Origin: Thermasporomyces sp040195635
Lineage (GTDB): Bacteria > Actinomycetota > Actinomycetes > Propionibacteriales > Actinopolymorphaceae
Length of the DNA stretch: 64,000 bases
Direction of reading: 5' to 3'
Assembly: GCF_040195635.1 (NCBI RefSeq)
Contig: NZ_JBEFTX010000025.1
Location: forward strand, 45,972-109,971
A program made the translations under genes and the position numbers. The notes under the pieces were generated by a model. The model saw only the letters and a program-made list of their open reading frames with translations. It was not told where the DNA came from and did no database searches. Shown here one piece after another: positions 25,413-34,413 of this stretch (position 1 is its first letter; the number at the start of each line of letters is the position of its first letter).

Positions 25413-27101
25413 TCAGTGGGGTACGGCAGCTTCCGCACCGGAACCGGTCAGCGACCGGACTTCGAGCTCGGCGTACCGCGCCTCCGCGTCCGGATCCTTC
25501 GACAGCACCGTTCCGAGCCAGCCGAAGAAGAACCCGAGTGGGATCGACAGAATGCCCGGGTTCTCCAGCGGGAACCACGAGAAGTCGACGCCCAGGGGGA
25601 AGAGCGAGCCGTTGGAACCGTCCGGAAGCACCTTGCCCGACACGACCGGTGAGAAGAACACCAGCACGATGGCACTGACGAGACCGCCGTACATGCTCCA
25701 CACCGCGCCCTGGGTGTTGAACCGCTTCCAGAACAGGTTGTAGATGATCGCCGGCAGGTTCGCCGACGCAGCCACCGCGAACGCCAGCGCCACGAGGAAC
25801 GCGACATTGAGCCGCTGCGCAGGAATCGCCAAGGCGATCGCCACCGCACCGATGACGAAGGCGGCGATCCGTGCAGTGCGTACCTCCTGTTTCTCGGTCG
25901 CCTGTCCACGCTTCATCACGTGTGCGTAGATGTCGTGCGCGAACGACGATGCCGAGGTCAACGTGAGCCCGGCGACCACGGCCAGGATGGTCGCGAAGGC
26001 CACCGCCGCGATCAGTGCCAGCAGCACCGCGCCGCCCGTCGACCCCGCGCCACCACCGGCCGCCTGGGCGAGCAGCGGTGCCGCGACGTTGCCGGCGGTC
26101 GCCGCGACCTGCGAGTCGGGTCCGGTGTCGAGGAGCGCCGCCGCGCCGAAGCCCAGCACGAGCGTCATCAGGTAGAACGACCCGATGATGCCGATCGCCC
26201 ACTGCACCGAGGTACGCGCAACCCGCGACGTCGGCACCGTGTAGAAGCGGATCAGGATGTGGGGGAGTCCGGCGGTACCCAGGACGAGCGCCAGGCTGAG
26301 CGACAGGAAGTCGATCTTCGACGTCAGCGAGACGCCGTACTTCAGGCCGGGCTCGAGGAACGCCTGACCCTTCCCGCTGTTGCTGGCCGCGCTGCCGAGA
26401 AGCTCGGACAGGTTGAAGCCGAACTTCGCCAGCACGATCGCGGTCACGAGAATCGTGCCGCCCATGAGCAGGACCGCCTTGACGATCTGCACCCAGGTCG
26501 TGCCCTTCATGCCGCCGACCGTGACGTAGAAGATCATCAGCGCGCCGACGAGCACGATGGTGAGGTTCTTGGCGAGGTCTCCTGTCACGCCGAGCAGCAG
26601 CGCGACGAGCGAACCCGCACCGACCATCTGGGCAAGCAGATAGAAGATCGAGACGCCGAGCGTGGAGACCGCGGCCGCCGTGCGGACCGGGCGTTGCCGC
26701 ATGCGGTAGGCCAGCTGGTCGGCGAGTGTGAACCGGCCGGAGTTCCGCAGCAGCTCCGCGACGAGCAACAGAGCGACCAGCCAGGCGACCAGGAACCCAA
26801 TGGAGTAAAGGAACCCGTCGTATCCGCTCAGGGCGATCGCACCGGAGATGCCGAGGAACGATGCCGCCGACATGTAGTCACCGGAGATCGCCATACCGTT
26901 CTGGAATCCGGAGAACGAACGACCGGCGGCGTAGTAGTCGGCGGCGGTCTTGTTCTGCCGGCTCGCCATCAGCGTGACATACAACGTGATGGCGACAACC
27001 AGCAGGAAGAGCACGATCGTGAGGGTCCGGTGGTCCGAGGCGCCCGGCGCGGTCGCGAGGGGCGTCGTGGCAAGAGCCGCCGTGGCGAAGAGTGCGCTCA
27101 T
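25413..27101 (-). CDS. actP: Cation/acetate symporter
   Basis: Sodium:solute symporter of 562 residues with about 13 helices. FYxAGRSFSGFQNGMAISGDYMSAASFLG and GTAGLPHILIRFYTVP are hallmarks of ActP, which imports acetate and short monocarboxylates. Codons overlap the preceding DUF485 gene (ATGA at 27098-27101), as in the yjcH-actP pair of E. coli. The acs gene lies downstream on the same strand. Confidence 0.95.
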   Translation of the reverse strand: MSALFATAALATTPLATAPGASDHRTLTIVLFLLVVAITLYVTLMASRQNKTAADYYAAGRSFSGFQNGMAISGDYMSAASFLGISGAIALSGYDGFLYSIGFLVAWLVALLLVAELLRNSGRFTLADQLAYRMRQRPVRTAAAVSTLGVSIFYLLAQMVGAGSLVALLLGVTGDLAKNLTIVLVGALMIFYVTVGGMKGTTWVQIVKAVLLMGGTILVTAIVLAKFGFNLSELLGSAASNSGKGQAFLEPGLKYGVSLTSKIDFLSLSLALVLGTAGLPHILIRFYTVPTSRVARTSVQWAIGIIGSFYLMTLVLGFGAAALLDTGPDSQVAATAGNVAAPLLAQAAGGGAGSTGGAVLLALIAAVAFATILAVVAGLTLTSASSFAHDIYAHVMKRGQATEKQEVRTARIAAFVIGAVAIALAIPAQRLNVAFLVALAFAVAASANLPAIIYNLFWKRFNTQGAVWSMYGGLVSAIVLVFFSPVVSGKVLPDGSNGSLFPLGVDFSWFPLENPGILSIPLGFFFGWLGTVLSKDPDAEARYAELEVRSLTGSGAEAAVPH

Positions 27102-27436
27102 CCGTCAACCGCCTTCCGGAACTTCGCGACGAGCTCGTCGGCCTTGGGGTCGAGCTGCCGGCGTGCGTGCCGGCTGTAGAGCCAGGCGATGACGAACGTC
27201 GACGCGAACTGCAGCAGACCGAACACCAGCGCGACATTGATGTTGCCGACCACCTTGGTGTTCATGAAACCGGTCGCCCAGCTGGCACAGATGACATAGA
27301 GCAGGTACCAAGCCAGGAAGGCGATCGTCCATGGAAACGCGAAGCCTCGATAGCGTCGCCTGAGTTCGGCGAAGTCGTCGCTTCGTGCGATTTCGGCGTA
27401 AGCCTCGTGCTGCCTGACCGCCGTTGGTTCAGACAC
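27098..27436 (-). CDS. DUF485 membrane partner of ActP
   Basis: Protein of 112 residues with two transmembrane helices (FPWTIAFLAWYLLYVICASWATGF and VALVFGLLQFASTFVIAWLYS), the YjcH/DUF485 family that always travels with actP. GTG at 27436 follows GGAGGTG by 6 nt. It is translationally coupled to actP and may stabilise or modulate it. Confidence 0.92.
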   Translation of the reverse strand: MSEPTAVRQHEAYAEIARSDDFAELRRRYRGFAFPWTIAFLAWYLLYVICASWATGFMNTKVVGNINVALVFGLLQFASTFVIAWLYSRHARRQLDPKADELVAKFRKAVDG

Positions 27437-27634
27437 GTTACCCACCTCCTGCGGATGTGATGTGCCCGTCACACGATCGCGGCCGAGGGTAGGTGGCCCG
27501 CCGGGTCCACGGGAAGCAGCCGCTCCGCACGGCGCGGTGAATGGCGTCGGTGATGCGACGTGCGGACGCCGTACGACGACGAGCGGTCGACCAGCCCGTG
27601 CGGTCCTCGGGCGGTCGCGGTCCTGGCGGGCCGG

Positions 27635-27725
27635 CGAATGACCACGCTGAGCAGGTCTGCGGCACCTGGAGAAGGTGGCGACACCTGTCCGGGCTACCAC
27701 TGGCATGGGCAGCGTGGTCATTCGC
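27635..27725. repeat. Long-palindrome repeat element, copy 3 of 4
   Basis: Left arm CGAATGACCACGCTGAGCAG and right arm ending GCGTGGTCATTCGCG share the outer 15-16 bp with copies 1, 2 and 4; the inner arm is diverged (GCATGGGCAGCG on the right). The centre keeps GGTGGCGACACCTGTCCGG. It lies between the DUF485 promoter and the second symporter's 3' end. Confidence 0.87.
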
Positions 27726-27732
27726 GGCAGCC

Positions 27733-27820
27733 GGGCGGCTGCGGGACTACGCCGGGGCGGCTGCGGGACCACGCCGGGGCGGCTGCGGGACTACGCCGGG
27801 GCGGCTGCGGGACTACGCCG
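27733..27820. repeat. 22-bp tandem repeat, four copies
   Basis: GGGCGGCTGCGGGACTACGCC-type units recur every 22 bp (phases at 27735, 27757, 27779, 27801) with one base change in the second. The last unit overlaps the stop codon of the symporter, which therefore ends in the repeat. It directly adjoins palindrome copy 3. Confidence 0.9.
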
Positions 27821-29567
27821 GGCGACCTCGACCTCGACCTCGGCCCCCACCGCTGCCGCGGTCGAGGTCGAGCTGCTCTGGCGCGTGCAGGCGCACCATC
27901 GTCCGGGCGACGTCGGGCGGTGTGTGCCGCGAGAGCAGGGACGCGACGATCATGACGCCGAACGCGAGGGGGACCGTCCACGCGGCCGGTTGGGCGAGGA
28001 GGACGGCGGTCCAACCGTCATGGTCCGCGACGAGGGTGGCCACCACCGCTGCCCCGGCCAGCGTCCCGCCGGTGACCAGTCCCGCGATCGCGCCGATGTG
28101 CGTCAGCCGGCGCCACCAGATGCCCAACACCAGCAGGGGACAGAACGTCGACGCCGCCACCGCGAAGGCCAGCCCTACCGCGCTGGCCACGCTCAGCCGT
28201 TCCGCCGCCAGGGCCAGCGCCACCGGCGTCGCGACGGCGGCGACGGCGGATGCCCGGAACCCGGTGATCCCGCCGAGCCGGCGCCGGACCAGGTCCTGGG
28301 AGAGTACGCCGGTGACCGAGACCGCGAGCCCTGACGACGTGGACAGGAACGCCGCGAACGCGCCCGCCGTCACCAGCATCCCGAGAAGCTGACCGCCTGT
28401 CCCCGGAACCAGGCGTTGCGGGAGTTCCAGTACCACGGCGTCCGTCCGTCCGGTGAGGAGCAGGTCGGGTGCATAGATCCGACCGAGCGCGCCGTAGATC
28501 GCCGGGAAGAGATAGAACCCACCCAGCAGGCAGAGCACGACGAGCGCCGTCCGCCGGGCTGTGCGTCCGTCCGGGTTGGTGTAGAAGCGGACCAGGACGT
28601 GCGGAAGTCCCATCGTCCCCAGGAAGGTCGCGAGGATGAGGGAGTACGTCGCGTAGAGCGGATGCTCCTGGCCACCACGCAACGGCTGGATCCACGACGC
28701 GTTGTCGGTGGAGCGGAGCCGCTCGGCGGTGGGAATCGTCGTACCGGCAGGGAATCGGAGCGCCGTGCCGGCCGCCACGTCGTGGTCGCCCCGGGCGAGT
28801 CGGACCCGGGCACCGTCCCGTCGCGTGCCGTCGAGCACCCCGTCGACCCGGACGGCGGCCGGCGCTTCGACGACGATCGTGACATCGGTCTCGACGCGGA
28901 CGGTCGTGGATTCCGAGAACGTCGGCACCTGCTGGTCGGTGACCTCGGGCGCCCCGTCGGTGCGCCAGGCGAGGATGAGGAACGCCACCGGTACGGCGAT
29001 CGCGGTCACCTTGAGCCAGTACTGGAACGCCTGGACGAAGGTGATGCTCCGCATCCCGCCGGACAGCACGTTGACGAGGACGACGCCGCCCACCACGAGT
29101 CCACCCGCCCACGCGGGCGCCCCGGTGACGATCTGGAGGGTGAGCCCGGCGCCGCGGAACTGCGGCATGAGGTAGAGCCAGCCGATCAGGACCACCAGCA
29201 CACTCGCCACCCGCCGCGCGGCGCCGGACTCCAGGCGCGCCTCGGCGAAGTCGGGCAGCGTGTACGCGCCCGAGCGGCGCAGTGGACCCGCCACGAGAAC
29301 GAGCAGGACGAGATAGCCGGCGGTCCAGCCGACGGGGTACCACAGCATGTCGGCGCCGTAGGCCATGATCAGGCCGGCGGCGCCGAGGAATGACGCGGCG
29401 GAGAGGTACTCCCCGCTGATCGCCGAGGCGTTCCAGGTGGGCGAGACCGTGCGCGAGGCGACGTAGAAGTCCGACGTGGTCCGGGAAAGCCGCAGTCCGT
29501 ACGCACCGATCGCGAGGGTGAGCACTGTCACGGTGACGACGGCGAACGCGCCGGCGGCCGGGCTCAT
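27813..29567 (-). CDS. Sodium:monocarboxylate symporter, MctC-like
   Basis: Second SSS-family transporter, 584 residues. TTSDFYVASRTVSPTWNASAISGEYLSAASFLGAAGL and GTMGLPHVLVRFYTNPDGR match ActP/MctC, transporters of acetate, propionate or pyruvate. It differs by an extracytoplasmic insertion of about 95 residues (about 220-315, TFSESTTVRVETDVTIVVE onward) that looks like a folded beta domain, and by a Gly/Arg-rich tail that runs into the tandem repeat. ATG at 29567 follows AGGAG. It lies downstream of the small membrane protein and the LytTR regulator. Confidence 0.9.
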   Translation of the reverse strand: MSPAAGAFAVVTVTVLTLAIGAYGLRLSRTTSDFYVASRTVSPTWNASAISGEYLSAASFLGAAGLIMAYGADMLWYPVGWTAGYLVLLVLVAGPLRRSGAYTLPDFAEARLESGAARRVASVLVVLIGWLYLMPQFRGAGLTLQIVTGAPAWAGGLVVGGVVLVNVLSGGMRSITFVQAFQYWLKVTAIAVPVAFLILAWRTDGAPEVTDQQVPTFSESTTVRVETDVTIVVEAPAAVRVDGVLDGTRRDGARVRLARGDHDVAAGTALRFPAGTTIPTAERLRSTDNASWIQPLRGGQEHPLYATYSLILATFLGTMGLPHVLVRFYTNPDGRTARRTALVVLCLLGGFYLFPAIYGALGRIYAPDLLLTGRTDAVVLELPQRLVPGTGGQLLGMLVTAGAFAAFLSTSSGLAVSVTGVLSQDLVRRRLGGITGFRASAVAAVATPVALALAAERLSVASAVGLAFAVAASTFCPLLVLGIWWRRLTHIGAIAGLVTGGTLAGAAVVATLVADHDGWTAVLLAQPAAWTVPLAFGVMIVASLLSRHTPPDVARTMVRLHAPEQLDLDRGSGGGRGRGRGRPA

Positions 29568-29640
29568 CGATGGCTCCTGACGGTTCGCTCGCGGGGGACG
29601 GGCGACGCGCTACCTCGGACCCTACGTGCGGGCGCCATCG

Positions 29641-30042
29641 TCAGGACCGCTCCACCAGCTCGGCGAACTCGCGTTCGTTGCGTTCGGCGTGCCGGACGTA
29701 GAACCACGCGGCCGCGATGAGGGCGGGGTGCACCACGACGCCCAGCAGGAGCCACGGCAGCGGCAGCCCGAACGCGTCAACCGCGCCGAGACCGGGCGCG
29801 ACCGCGAAGAGCAGCGGCAGGCCGAGCAGGAGCGCTCCCACCACGGCGAGGACGAGCAGCCCGAGCCGGAGCTGTACCCGGATCAGCGAGCTCATGTAGA
29901 CCTGCCCGAGCGAGGTCTGGGCGTCGATCTCCTGAGCGGCGTACTGCCGTTGACGCAGGGACGCCCGCATCCGCGGGCTGGTCACGACGACGCGTCTCGC
30001 CTGGTCGCCCCGTCTCGTCCGGTCGGGCCGTGGCTGGGTCAT
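29641..30042 (-). CDS. Small membrane partner of the second symporter
   Basis: Protein of 133 residues with a basic N-terminus and two helices (LGLLVLAVVGALLLGLPLLFAV and LPWLLLGVVVHPALIAAAWFYV) followed by RHAERNEREFAEL. This is the layout of the DUF485-like companion that precedes SSS transporters, placed like yjcH before actP. Its ATG overlaps the stop of the response regulator (ATGA), so regulator, helper and transporter are one transcript. Confidence 0.8.
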   Translation of the reverse strand: MTQPRPDRTRRGDQARRVVVTSPRMRASLRQRQYAAQEIDAQTSLGQVYMSSLIRVQLRLGLLVLAVVGALLLGLPLLFAVAPGLGAVDAFGLPLPWLLLGVVVHPALIAAAWFYVRHAERNEREFAELVERS

Positions 30043-30782
30043 CGCCCCTCACCCCGGCCCGGCCGCGCGCGCCGGACCAGCAGCTCGCGAAGCTGTGCGG
30101 TGTGCCGCCTGCTCACCTGGAGCTCGGCGTCGCCCACCTGCACCACACAGCGTCCCGCGTCGAACCGCACCTCCGAGACGTACGGAAGGGCGACGAGCAG
30201 GCGTCGGTGGATGCGGACGAAGCCGGCCTCCTGCCATTGGTCGGCCAGGGTGGCCAGCGAGGCCCGCACCAGGTGGCTGGCGTCGCCGGTGTGCAGGCGG
30301 GCGTAGTCGCCGTGGGCCTCGACGTACCGAACCTCACTGCGGGGGACGAAGCGCGTCACGCCGCCGAGCTCGACCGGGATGGTCTCCGCATCGGCGGGCT
30401 CTCGTCGGGCGGCCGGGCCGTTGGCCCGCTCGACCACCCGGCGAATGGCATCGGTGAGGCGTTCCGGGCGTACCGGCTTGAGGAGATAGTCGACGACCTC
30501 CAGCTCGAACGCGTCGACAGCGTGTTCGTCGTAGGCGGTCACGAAGACCACGGCGGGGGCGTGGGTGAAGCGCGCCAGGACGCGGGCGAGTTCGATCCCG
30601 GTCAGACCGGGCATCCGGATGTCGAGGAAGATCGCGTCGACGGGTTCGCGTTCGAGGGCGCGGAGCGCGTCGGCGCCGCTCTCGGCGGTCAGGATCTCGC
30701 CGATTCGCTCGTCGAGGCGGAGGAGGTAGGCGAGCTCCTCCCGAGCGGGGAGCTCGTCGTCGACTACCAGGACGCGCAGCAT
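30039..30782 (-). CDS. LytTR-family response regulator
   Basis: Response regulator of 247 residues. The receiver domain has the acidic pair DDE (residues 8-10), the phosphoacceptor D54 in IFLDIRMPG and the Lys of DYLLKPVRPERL. The C-terminal LytTR DNA-binding domain contains VRYVEAHGDYARLHT and FVRIHRRLLVAL. The cognate LytS-like kinase is encoded 925 bp upstream. Translational coupling to the transporter helper suggests it controls monocarboxylate uptake, similar in design to BtsSR/YpdAB pyruvate systems of E. coli. Confidence 0.92.
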   Translation of the reverse strand: MLRVLVVDDELPAREELAYLLRLDERIGEILTAESGADALRALEREPVDAIFLDIRMPGLTGIELARVLARFTHAPAVVFVTAYDEHAVDAFELEVVDYLLKPVRPERLTDAIRRVVERANGPAARREPADAETIPVELGGVTRFVPRSEVRYVEAHGDYARLHTGDASHLVRASLATLADQWQEAGFVRIHRRLLVALPYVSEVRFDAGRCVVQVGDAELQVSRRHTAQLRELLVRRARPGRGEGR

Positions 30783-31127
30783 GACGGGACTCTACGGCGG
30801 TCCGCCCCGATCACGCCTCGATCACGGCCTCGGTCCTGTCTCCCTCGGTCCGCCTCCCCTCGGTCCTGCCCCTCCTCGTCCGCCTCCCCCTCGCTGCCGC
30901 GGCTTTCCGTGGGCAGACCTCGGGCGGCAGCTGCTGGCTACGCCTTGCTACCAGAGAGGAACGCTTCGCCACAGGACCGCATCAGCCGGACCACAGCGTG
31001 GCCACAGCCGGCCCGGCTAGGAATGGCCACCAGAAACCGTCTCACCGGTCTTTCGCGGGCCGGCCGGGGCCGGCCCGGACCCTGCCGGCCGCGGACTGGA
31101 CTGGAGGCGGGCAGAGCGGAGGACGAC
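30783..31127. other. Intergenic region between divergent regulator and hypothetical gene
   Basis: No gene seen. It contains GC-rich dyads such as GGCCGGCCGGGGCCGGCCC near 31060 and must carry the promoters for the response regulator (minus) and the next gene (plus). Confidence 0.5.
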
Positions 31128-31667
31128 ATGGCGGGCGCGTCGCAGGGCGGAGGGGTGGGTGCGCCGGAAGGTGGCAGAACGAGTGCGAGCGGGGCGGGAT
31201 GGGGCCGGGCGACCACCCGCGCCGGTACGCCGGCTCAGCCGCCCGATGGGCCATACTCCAAGGTCGACGGCCGGCCAGCGCGACGCCCGCTGGCGGGCCG
31301 ACCATCGAGCAGGCCCTCCGAGGAGTTGATCGACGTCCCGACCGATCCGGCCGTCGCCGACGTCCTACGCGAGGTCATCCGGCAGGACGCCGTACGCACG
31401 GACCAGCCGGAGCGCGCCGAACTCGCCCGCGAGGCCCTCGCCGGCCGCGTCAAGGTGAGCGACGTCCCGTGCTACGTGGCGTACGCCAAGATCCTGTCGA
31501 CCGGTCTCGACGGCTACGTCGAATGGCGGGACGACCTGTCCGAGGCCGAGCGGGCGAAGCACGCACAGTCGGCGTTCGACTATGTCGCGTCCGTCCGTAC
31601 CGAGGCCACCCTGATCCTCCCGCCGAAATTCCAGCATCGGCCTGACGAGCGAGCGGAGTCGGCCTGA
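31128..31667 (+). CDS. Conserved-looking hypothetical protein between kinase and regulator
   Basis: Protein of 179 residues I do not recognise. ATG at 31128 follows GGAGGACGAC. The first 75 residues are Gly/Ala/Pro-rich and probably disordered. The rest (about 80-170) is a compact helical region with good codon bias: VADVLREVIRQDAVRTDQPERAELA, VSDVPCYVAYAKILSTGLDGYVEWRDDLSEAERAKHAQSAFDYV. It is convergent with the kinase gene and opposite to the two-component genes, so not in their operon. No membrane segments. Confidence 0.6.
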   Translation: MAGASQGGGVGAPEGGRTSASGAGWGRATTRAGTPAQPPDGPYSKVDGRPARRPLAGRPSSRPSEELIDVPTDPAVADVLREVIRQDAVRTDQPERAELAREALAGRVKVSDVPCYVAYAKILSTGLDGYVEWRDDLSEAERAKHAQSAFDYVASVRTEATLILPPKFQHRPDERAESA

Positions 31668-31706
31668 CGCCGGAAGCAGACAGGTCGGGGCGGGGAGGGC
31701 CAGCGC

Positions 31707-32903
31707 TCAGGTCGTGGCGCGGACGCCGGGATGGAACTTCGGCACCCGCATGCTGACCTTCGTCCCGGCACCCTCGGCCGTCTCGACGACAAGGCCGTAC
31801 TCGTCGCCGAACACCGCGCGCAGCCGCTCGTCGACGTTGCCGAGGCCGATCGAGTCCGAGCCCGGGTCACCGGCGAGCGTCCGGCGTACACGGCCAGGGT
31901 CCATTCCCACGCCGTCGTCCTCCACCGCGATCAGGCACTCGTTGCCCATGTCGGAGGCGTCGATCGTGATCCGCCCGGTGTCGGGTTTGCCCTCCAGGCC
32001 ATGGCGTACGGCGTTCTCGACCAACGGCTGCAGGCTCAGGAACGGAATCGCGACCGGCAACACCTCCGGCGCCACCCGGAGCGTCACCTGCAGCCGCTCG
32101 CCGAACCGGGCCTTCTCCAGCAACAGGTACCGGTCGATCGAGCGCAGCTCCTCCGCCAGGGTCGTGAAGTCGCCGTGCCGCCTGAAGGAGTACCGGGTGA
32201 AGTCGGCGAACTCCAGCAGCAGGTCGCGGGCCCGCTCCGGATCGGTGCGGACGAACGACGCGATCGCCGTCAGGGAGTTGTAGACGAAGTGCGGCGAGAT
32301 CTGCGCCCGGAGCGCTCGTACCTCGGCCTCCATCGCCCGCGTCCTCGACCGGTCCAGCTCGGCGAGCTCGAGCTGTCCGGACACCCAGCGGGCCACCTCC
32401 GTGGCGGCCCGGACCAGCCCGGCGGAGGTCTCCCGGCTGTAGGCCTGCAGCGTCCCCACCACCCGATCGTCGACAGTGAGTGGCGTGACGACAACGTGGC
32501 GTACGGGACAGTCGGGCTCACCGCAGGCGACCTGCTCAGGGCCCAGGGCGTCGGTCCGACCCTGCCGCAGCGATCCCTTGGCGAGCGGGACCGCCTGTAC
32601 GTCGTGGCGGTGGTTGCCGGCGCCGTCCCAGGCCAGGAGGCGTTCGGCATCGGTGAGGGCCACCGCCGCGGTGCCGAGCAGAGCCCGCAGGTGCCGGGCG
32701 GCGCGTTCGGCGCTGCCGTCGTTCAGTCCGGCCCGCAGGGGAGGGGACGCCAGCGAGGCGTTGTGCAGCGTACGGAACGTCGCCTGGTCGGCAGGCGTGC
32801 CGAAGTGCCGGCGACGGCGCACCAGCCGGGCGAGTACGACCGCCGCCGCGACCACGACCAGCCCGACCGCGAGCGGGGGTAGGAGCTCCCTCACGCCGGA
32901 CAC
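31707..32903 (-). CDS. LytS/YehU-type sensor histidine kinase
   Basis: Sensor kinase of about 398 residues. One N-terminal transmembrane helix (LPPLAVGLVVVAAAVVLARL) is followed by a GAF-like domain (about 60-180), the His_kinase motif RAQISPHFVYNSLTAIASFV with the phosphoacceptor His, and the ATPase N-box LQPLVENAVRHGLEG plus DDGVGMD. The GAF domain contains a CGEPDCPVRH pair of cysteines that could sense metal or redox state. GTG at 32903 or 32894 starts the helix; the longer frame upstream is not supported. It pairs with the LytTR regulator. Confidence 0.9.
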   Translation of the reverse strand: MSGVRELLPPLAVGLVVVAAAVVLARLVRRRRHFGTPADQATFRTLHNASLASPPLRAGLNDGSAERAARHLRALLGTAAVALTDAERLLAWDGAGNHRHDVQAVPLAKGSLRQGRTDALGPEQVACGEPDCPVRHVVVTPLTVDDRVVGTLQAYSRETSAGLVRAATEVARWVSGQLELAELDRSRTRAMEAEVRALRAQISPHFVYNSLTAIASFVRTDPERARDLLLEFADFTRYSFRRHGDFTTLAEELRSIDRYLLLEKARFGERLQVTLRVAPEVLPVAIPFLSLQPLVENAVRHGLEGKPDTGRITIDASDMGNECLIAVEDDGVGMDPGRVRRTLAGDPGSDSIGLGNVDERLRAVFGDEYGLVVETAEGAGTKVSMRVPKFHPGVRATT

Positions 32904-32982
32904 GGTACGACGTCCGGTGACCTCAGCGTCCGAGTCCGAGCCGGCTCGGCCCGCGATGCGACGGCCGGTTCCTCGACGCGCT

Positions 32983-33732
32983 CTACCGAGTGACCAACCG
33001 GTCGCCCGCCAACCGGAAGTCGTACGCCTCAGTGCACTTGGGGTCCTCGAGGGAGGTGAGCCGGACGCGGACCTGCGCCGCGATCGGCTTGACGCCCGGA
33101 GCTCCACCCGCGCGGGCGTTCACGACGGTGAGCTCGCACACGCCCGGTCGGCTACGTGCGTCGACGGGCCAGCCGCCGACCGCCCCGACGACCGCCCTGT
33201 CCGTGCCGAGCGGCGTCCAGGTGCCGTCACTCCAGCGGTACGGGCGGAGCCGCACCGTCGCGCCATCTTCGTACCGCCTGCCGTAGACCAGTTCGAGCCG
33301 GACCCGCAGGTCGTCGCCGGCCGTCGCCACGGCGAGCGTGGGTCGACGGGCGAGGGGGCCAGGTGCGCCCGCCGCGGGTGTCGGCGGCCTGGAGGGCCCG
33401 GTCGCCTCGCCCGGCCGTGCCGTGTCGGCCGGCCCCGTCGTGTCTGCGGGGTTCGGTCCAGCGACGGGCAGGGATCGGACGAGGTGCGGCATGAACAGCA
33501 CGCCGAACGTGGCCGCCGCCGCGGTGACGGTGGCAAGTGCGAGCATGAAGGTACGCCTGGCCCGACGGTTCGTCCGTCCCGCCGACCGGCCCGCGTCGAG
33601 CCGGCGGTGCACCTTGCTCCACGCGTCCGGACTGACGTGGGCACGGGCGGCGTCGGCGTGCAGGGCTGACCTGAGCCGGCGCTCGAGATCGTCGGAGGCC
33701 CGCGGGTCGGGGGAGGTCCTCGGGTCGTTCAT
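32983..33732 (-). CDS. Anti-sigma-factor-like membrane protein with ectodomain
   Basis: Type II membrane protein of 249 residues, coupled to the sigma factor gene by an ATGA overlap. An N-terminal cytoplasmic segment of about 60 residues (DDLERRLRSALHADAARAHVSPDAWSKVHRRLDAG) would hold the sigma factor; one helix (FMLALATVTAAAATFGVLFM) follows, then a Pro/Thr linker and an extracellular domain of about 110 residues with a conserved Cys pair (GVCELTV and PKCTEAYDF). No zinc-binding HxxxCxxC is present, so it is not a ZAS-type anti-sigma. The ectodomain is related to the secreted protein at 34414-34899. Confidence 0.8.
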   Translation of the reverse strand: MNDPRTSPDPRASDDLERRLRSALHADAARAHVSPDAWSKVHRRLDAGRSAGRTNRRARRTFMLALATVTAAAATFGVLFMPHLVRSLPVAGPNPADTTGPADTARPGEATGPSRPPTPAAGAPGPLARRPTLAVATAGDDLRVRLELVYGRRYEDGATVRLRPYRWSDGTWTPLGTDRAVVGAVGGWPVDARSRPGVCELTVVNARAGGAPGVKPIAAQVRVRLTSLEDPKCTEAYDFRLAGDRLVTR

Positions 33733-34340
33733 CGGTCCTTCGCCCTTCTGGTCGGGTCGAAGTCGAGCGGTGCCGACGGTGCGCTCCCGAGCTCCTTGGC
33801 GAGTAGCCGGAGGGCGCGGTGCGTCTGGCTCTTCACGGTGCCGACCGAGATGCCGAGGATCCTCGCGGTCTCCTCCTCGGACAGGTCGGCGTAGAACCGC
33901 AGGACGATGCACTCCCGCTTTCGTAGCGGCAGCTTGCGTACGACCTCGGCGAGGTCCAGCGCGGTGCTCCGGTCGTCATCCGGGGGAGGCACGGGCTCGG
34001 GCCGCGTGGGCGGGTGACGCCACTCGAGTACCCGCCGCCGGTGGCGTTGCCGGACCAGATTGACGAGGGTCGTACGCAGATAGGCCGGGGCCGCCTCCGG
34101 CGCCCTGAGCGTGGCAAGGCGGGGCCATGCCCGGACGAACGCGTCCTGGGCGAGATCCTCGGCGACGTCCCTGTCACCGGTCATGACGTAGGCGAGCCGG
34201 GTCAGGTCGGCGTACCTCTCGGTGAACAGGCGTACGAGAGCGGCCCCGCCGCCCGCCGCCCCCGCGCGTTCCACCATGAAGGGCGGGTATCGCTGGGACT
34301 CGTCGGTCTCTTCGCCGCTGGCCTTCGGTGCCGCGCTCAT
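33729..34340 (-). CDS. SigE-family ECF RNA polymerase sigma factor
   Basis: Extracytoplasmic-function sigma factor of 203 residues. Region 2 reads LFTERYADLTRLAYVMTGDRDVAEDLAQDAFVRAWPRL; region 4 reads LPLRKRECIVLRFYADLSEEETARILGISVGTVKSQTHRALRLL. The pattern is that of the 'SigE family' common in actinomycetes. It is co-transcribed with, and overlaps, the anti-sigma gene. The regulon and signal are unknown; a secreted paralogue of the anti-sigma ectodomain is encoded just upstream. Confidence 0.93.
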   Translation of the reverse strand: MSAAPKASGEETDESQRYPPFMVERAGAAGGGAALVRLFTERYADLTRLAYVMTGDRDVAEDLAQDAFVRAWPRLATLRAPEAAPAYLRTTLVNLVRQRHRRRVLEWRHPPTRPEPVPPPDDDRSTALDLAEVVRKLPLRKRECIVLRFYADLSEEETARILGISVGTVKSQTHRALRLLAKELGSAPSAPLDFDPTRRAKDR

Positions 34341-34413
34341 CTGCCCGCCGCCCCCCGATCGTCACGAGGACGTGGCGGCGGACATGAGGAGGCGTCGGCT
34401 TTTCGGTCGGCGT

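Noticed and set aside
30030..31667. One 545-codon open frame on the plus strand through the response regulator gene
   Set aside because: Its first two thirds are antisense to the LytTR regulator and to intergenic DNA; only the part from 31128 has a ribosome site and protein-like composition.
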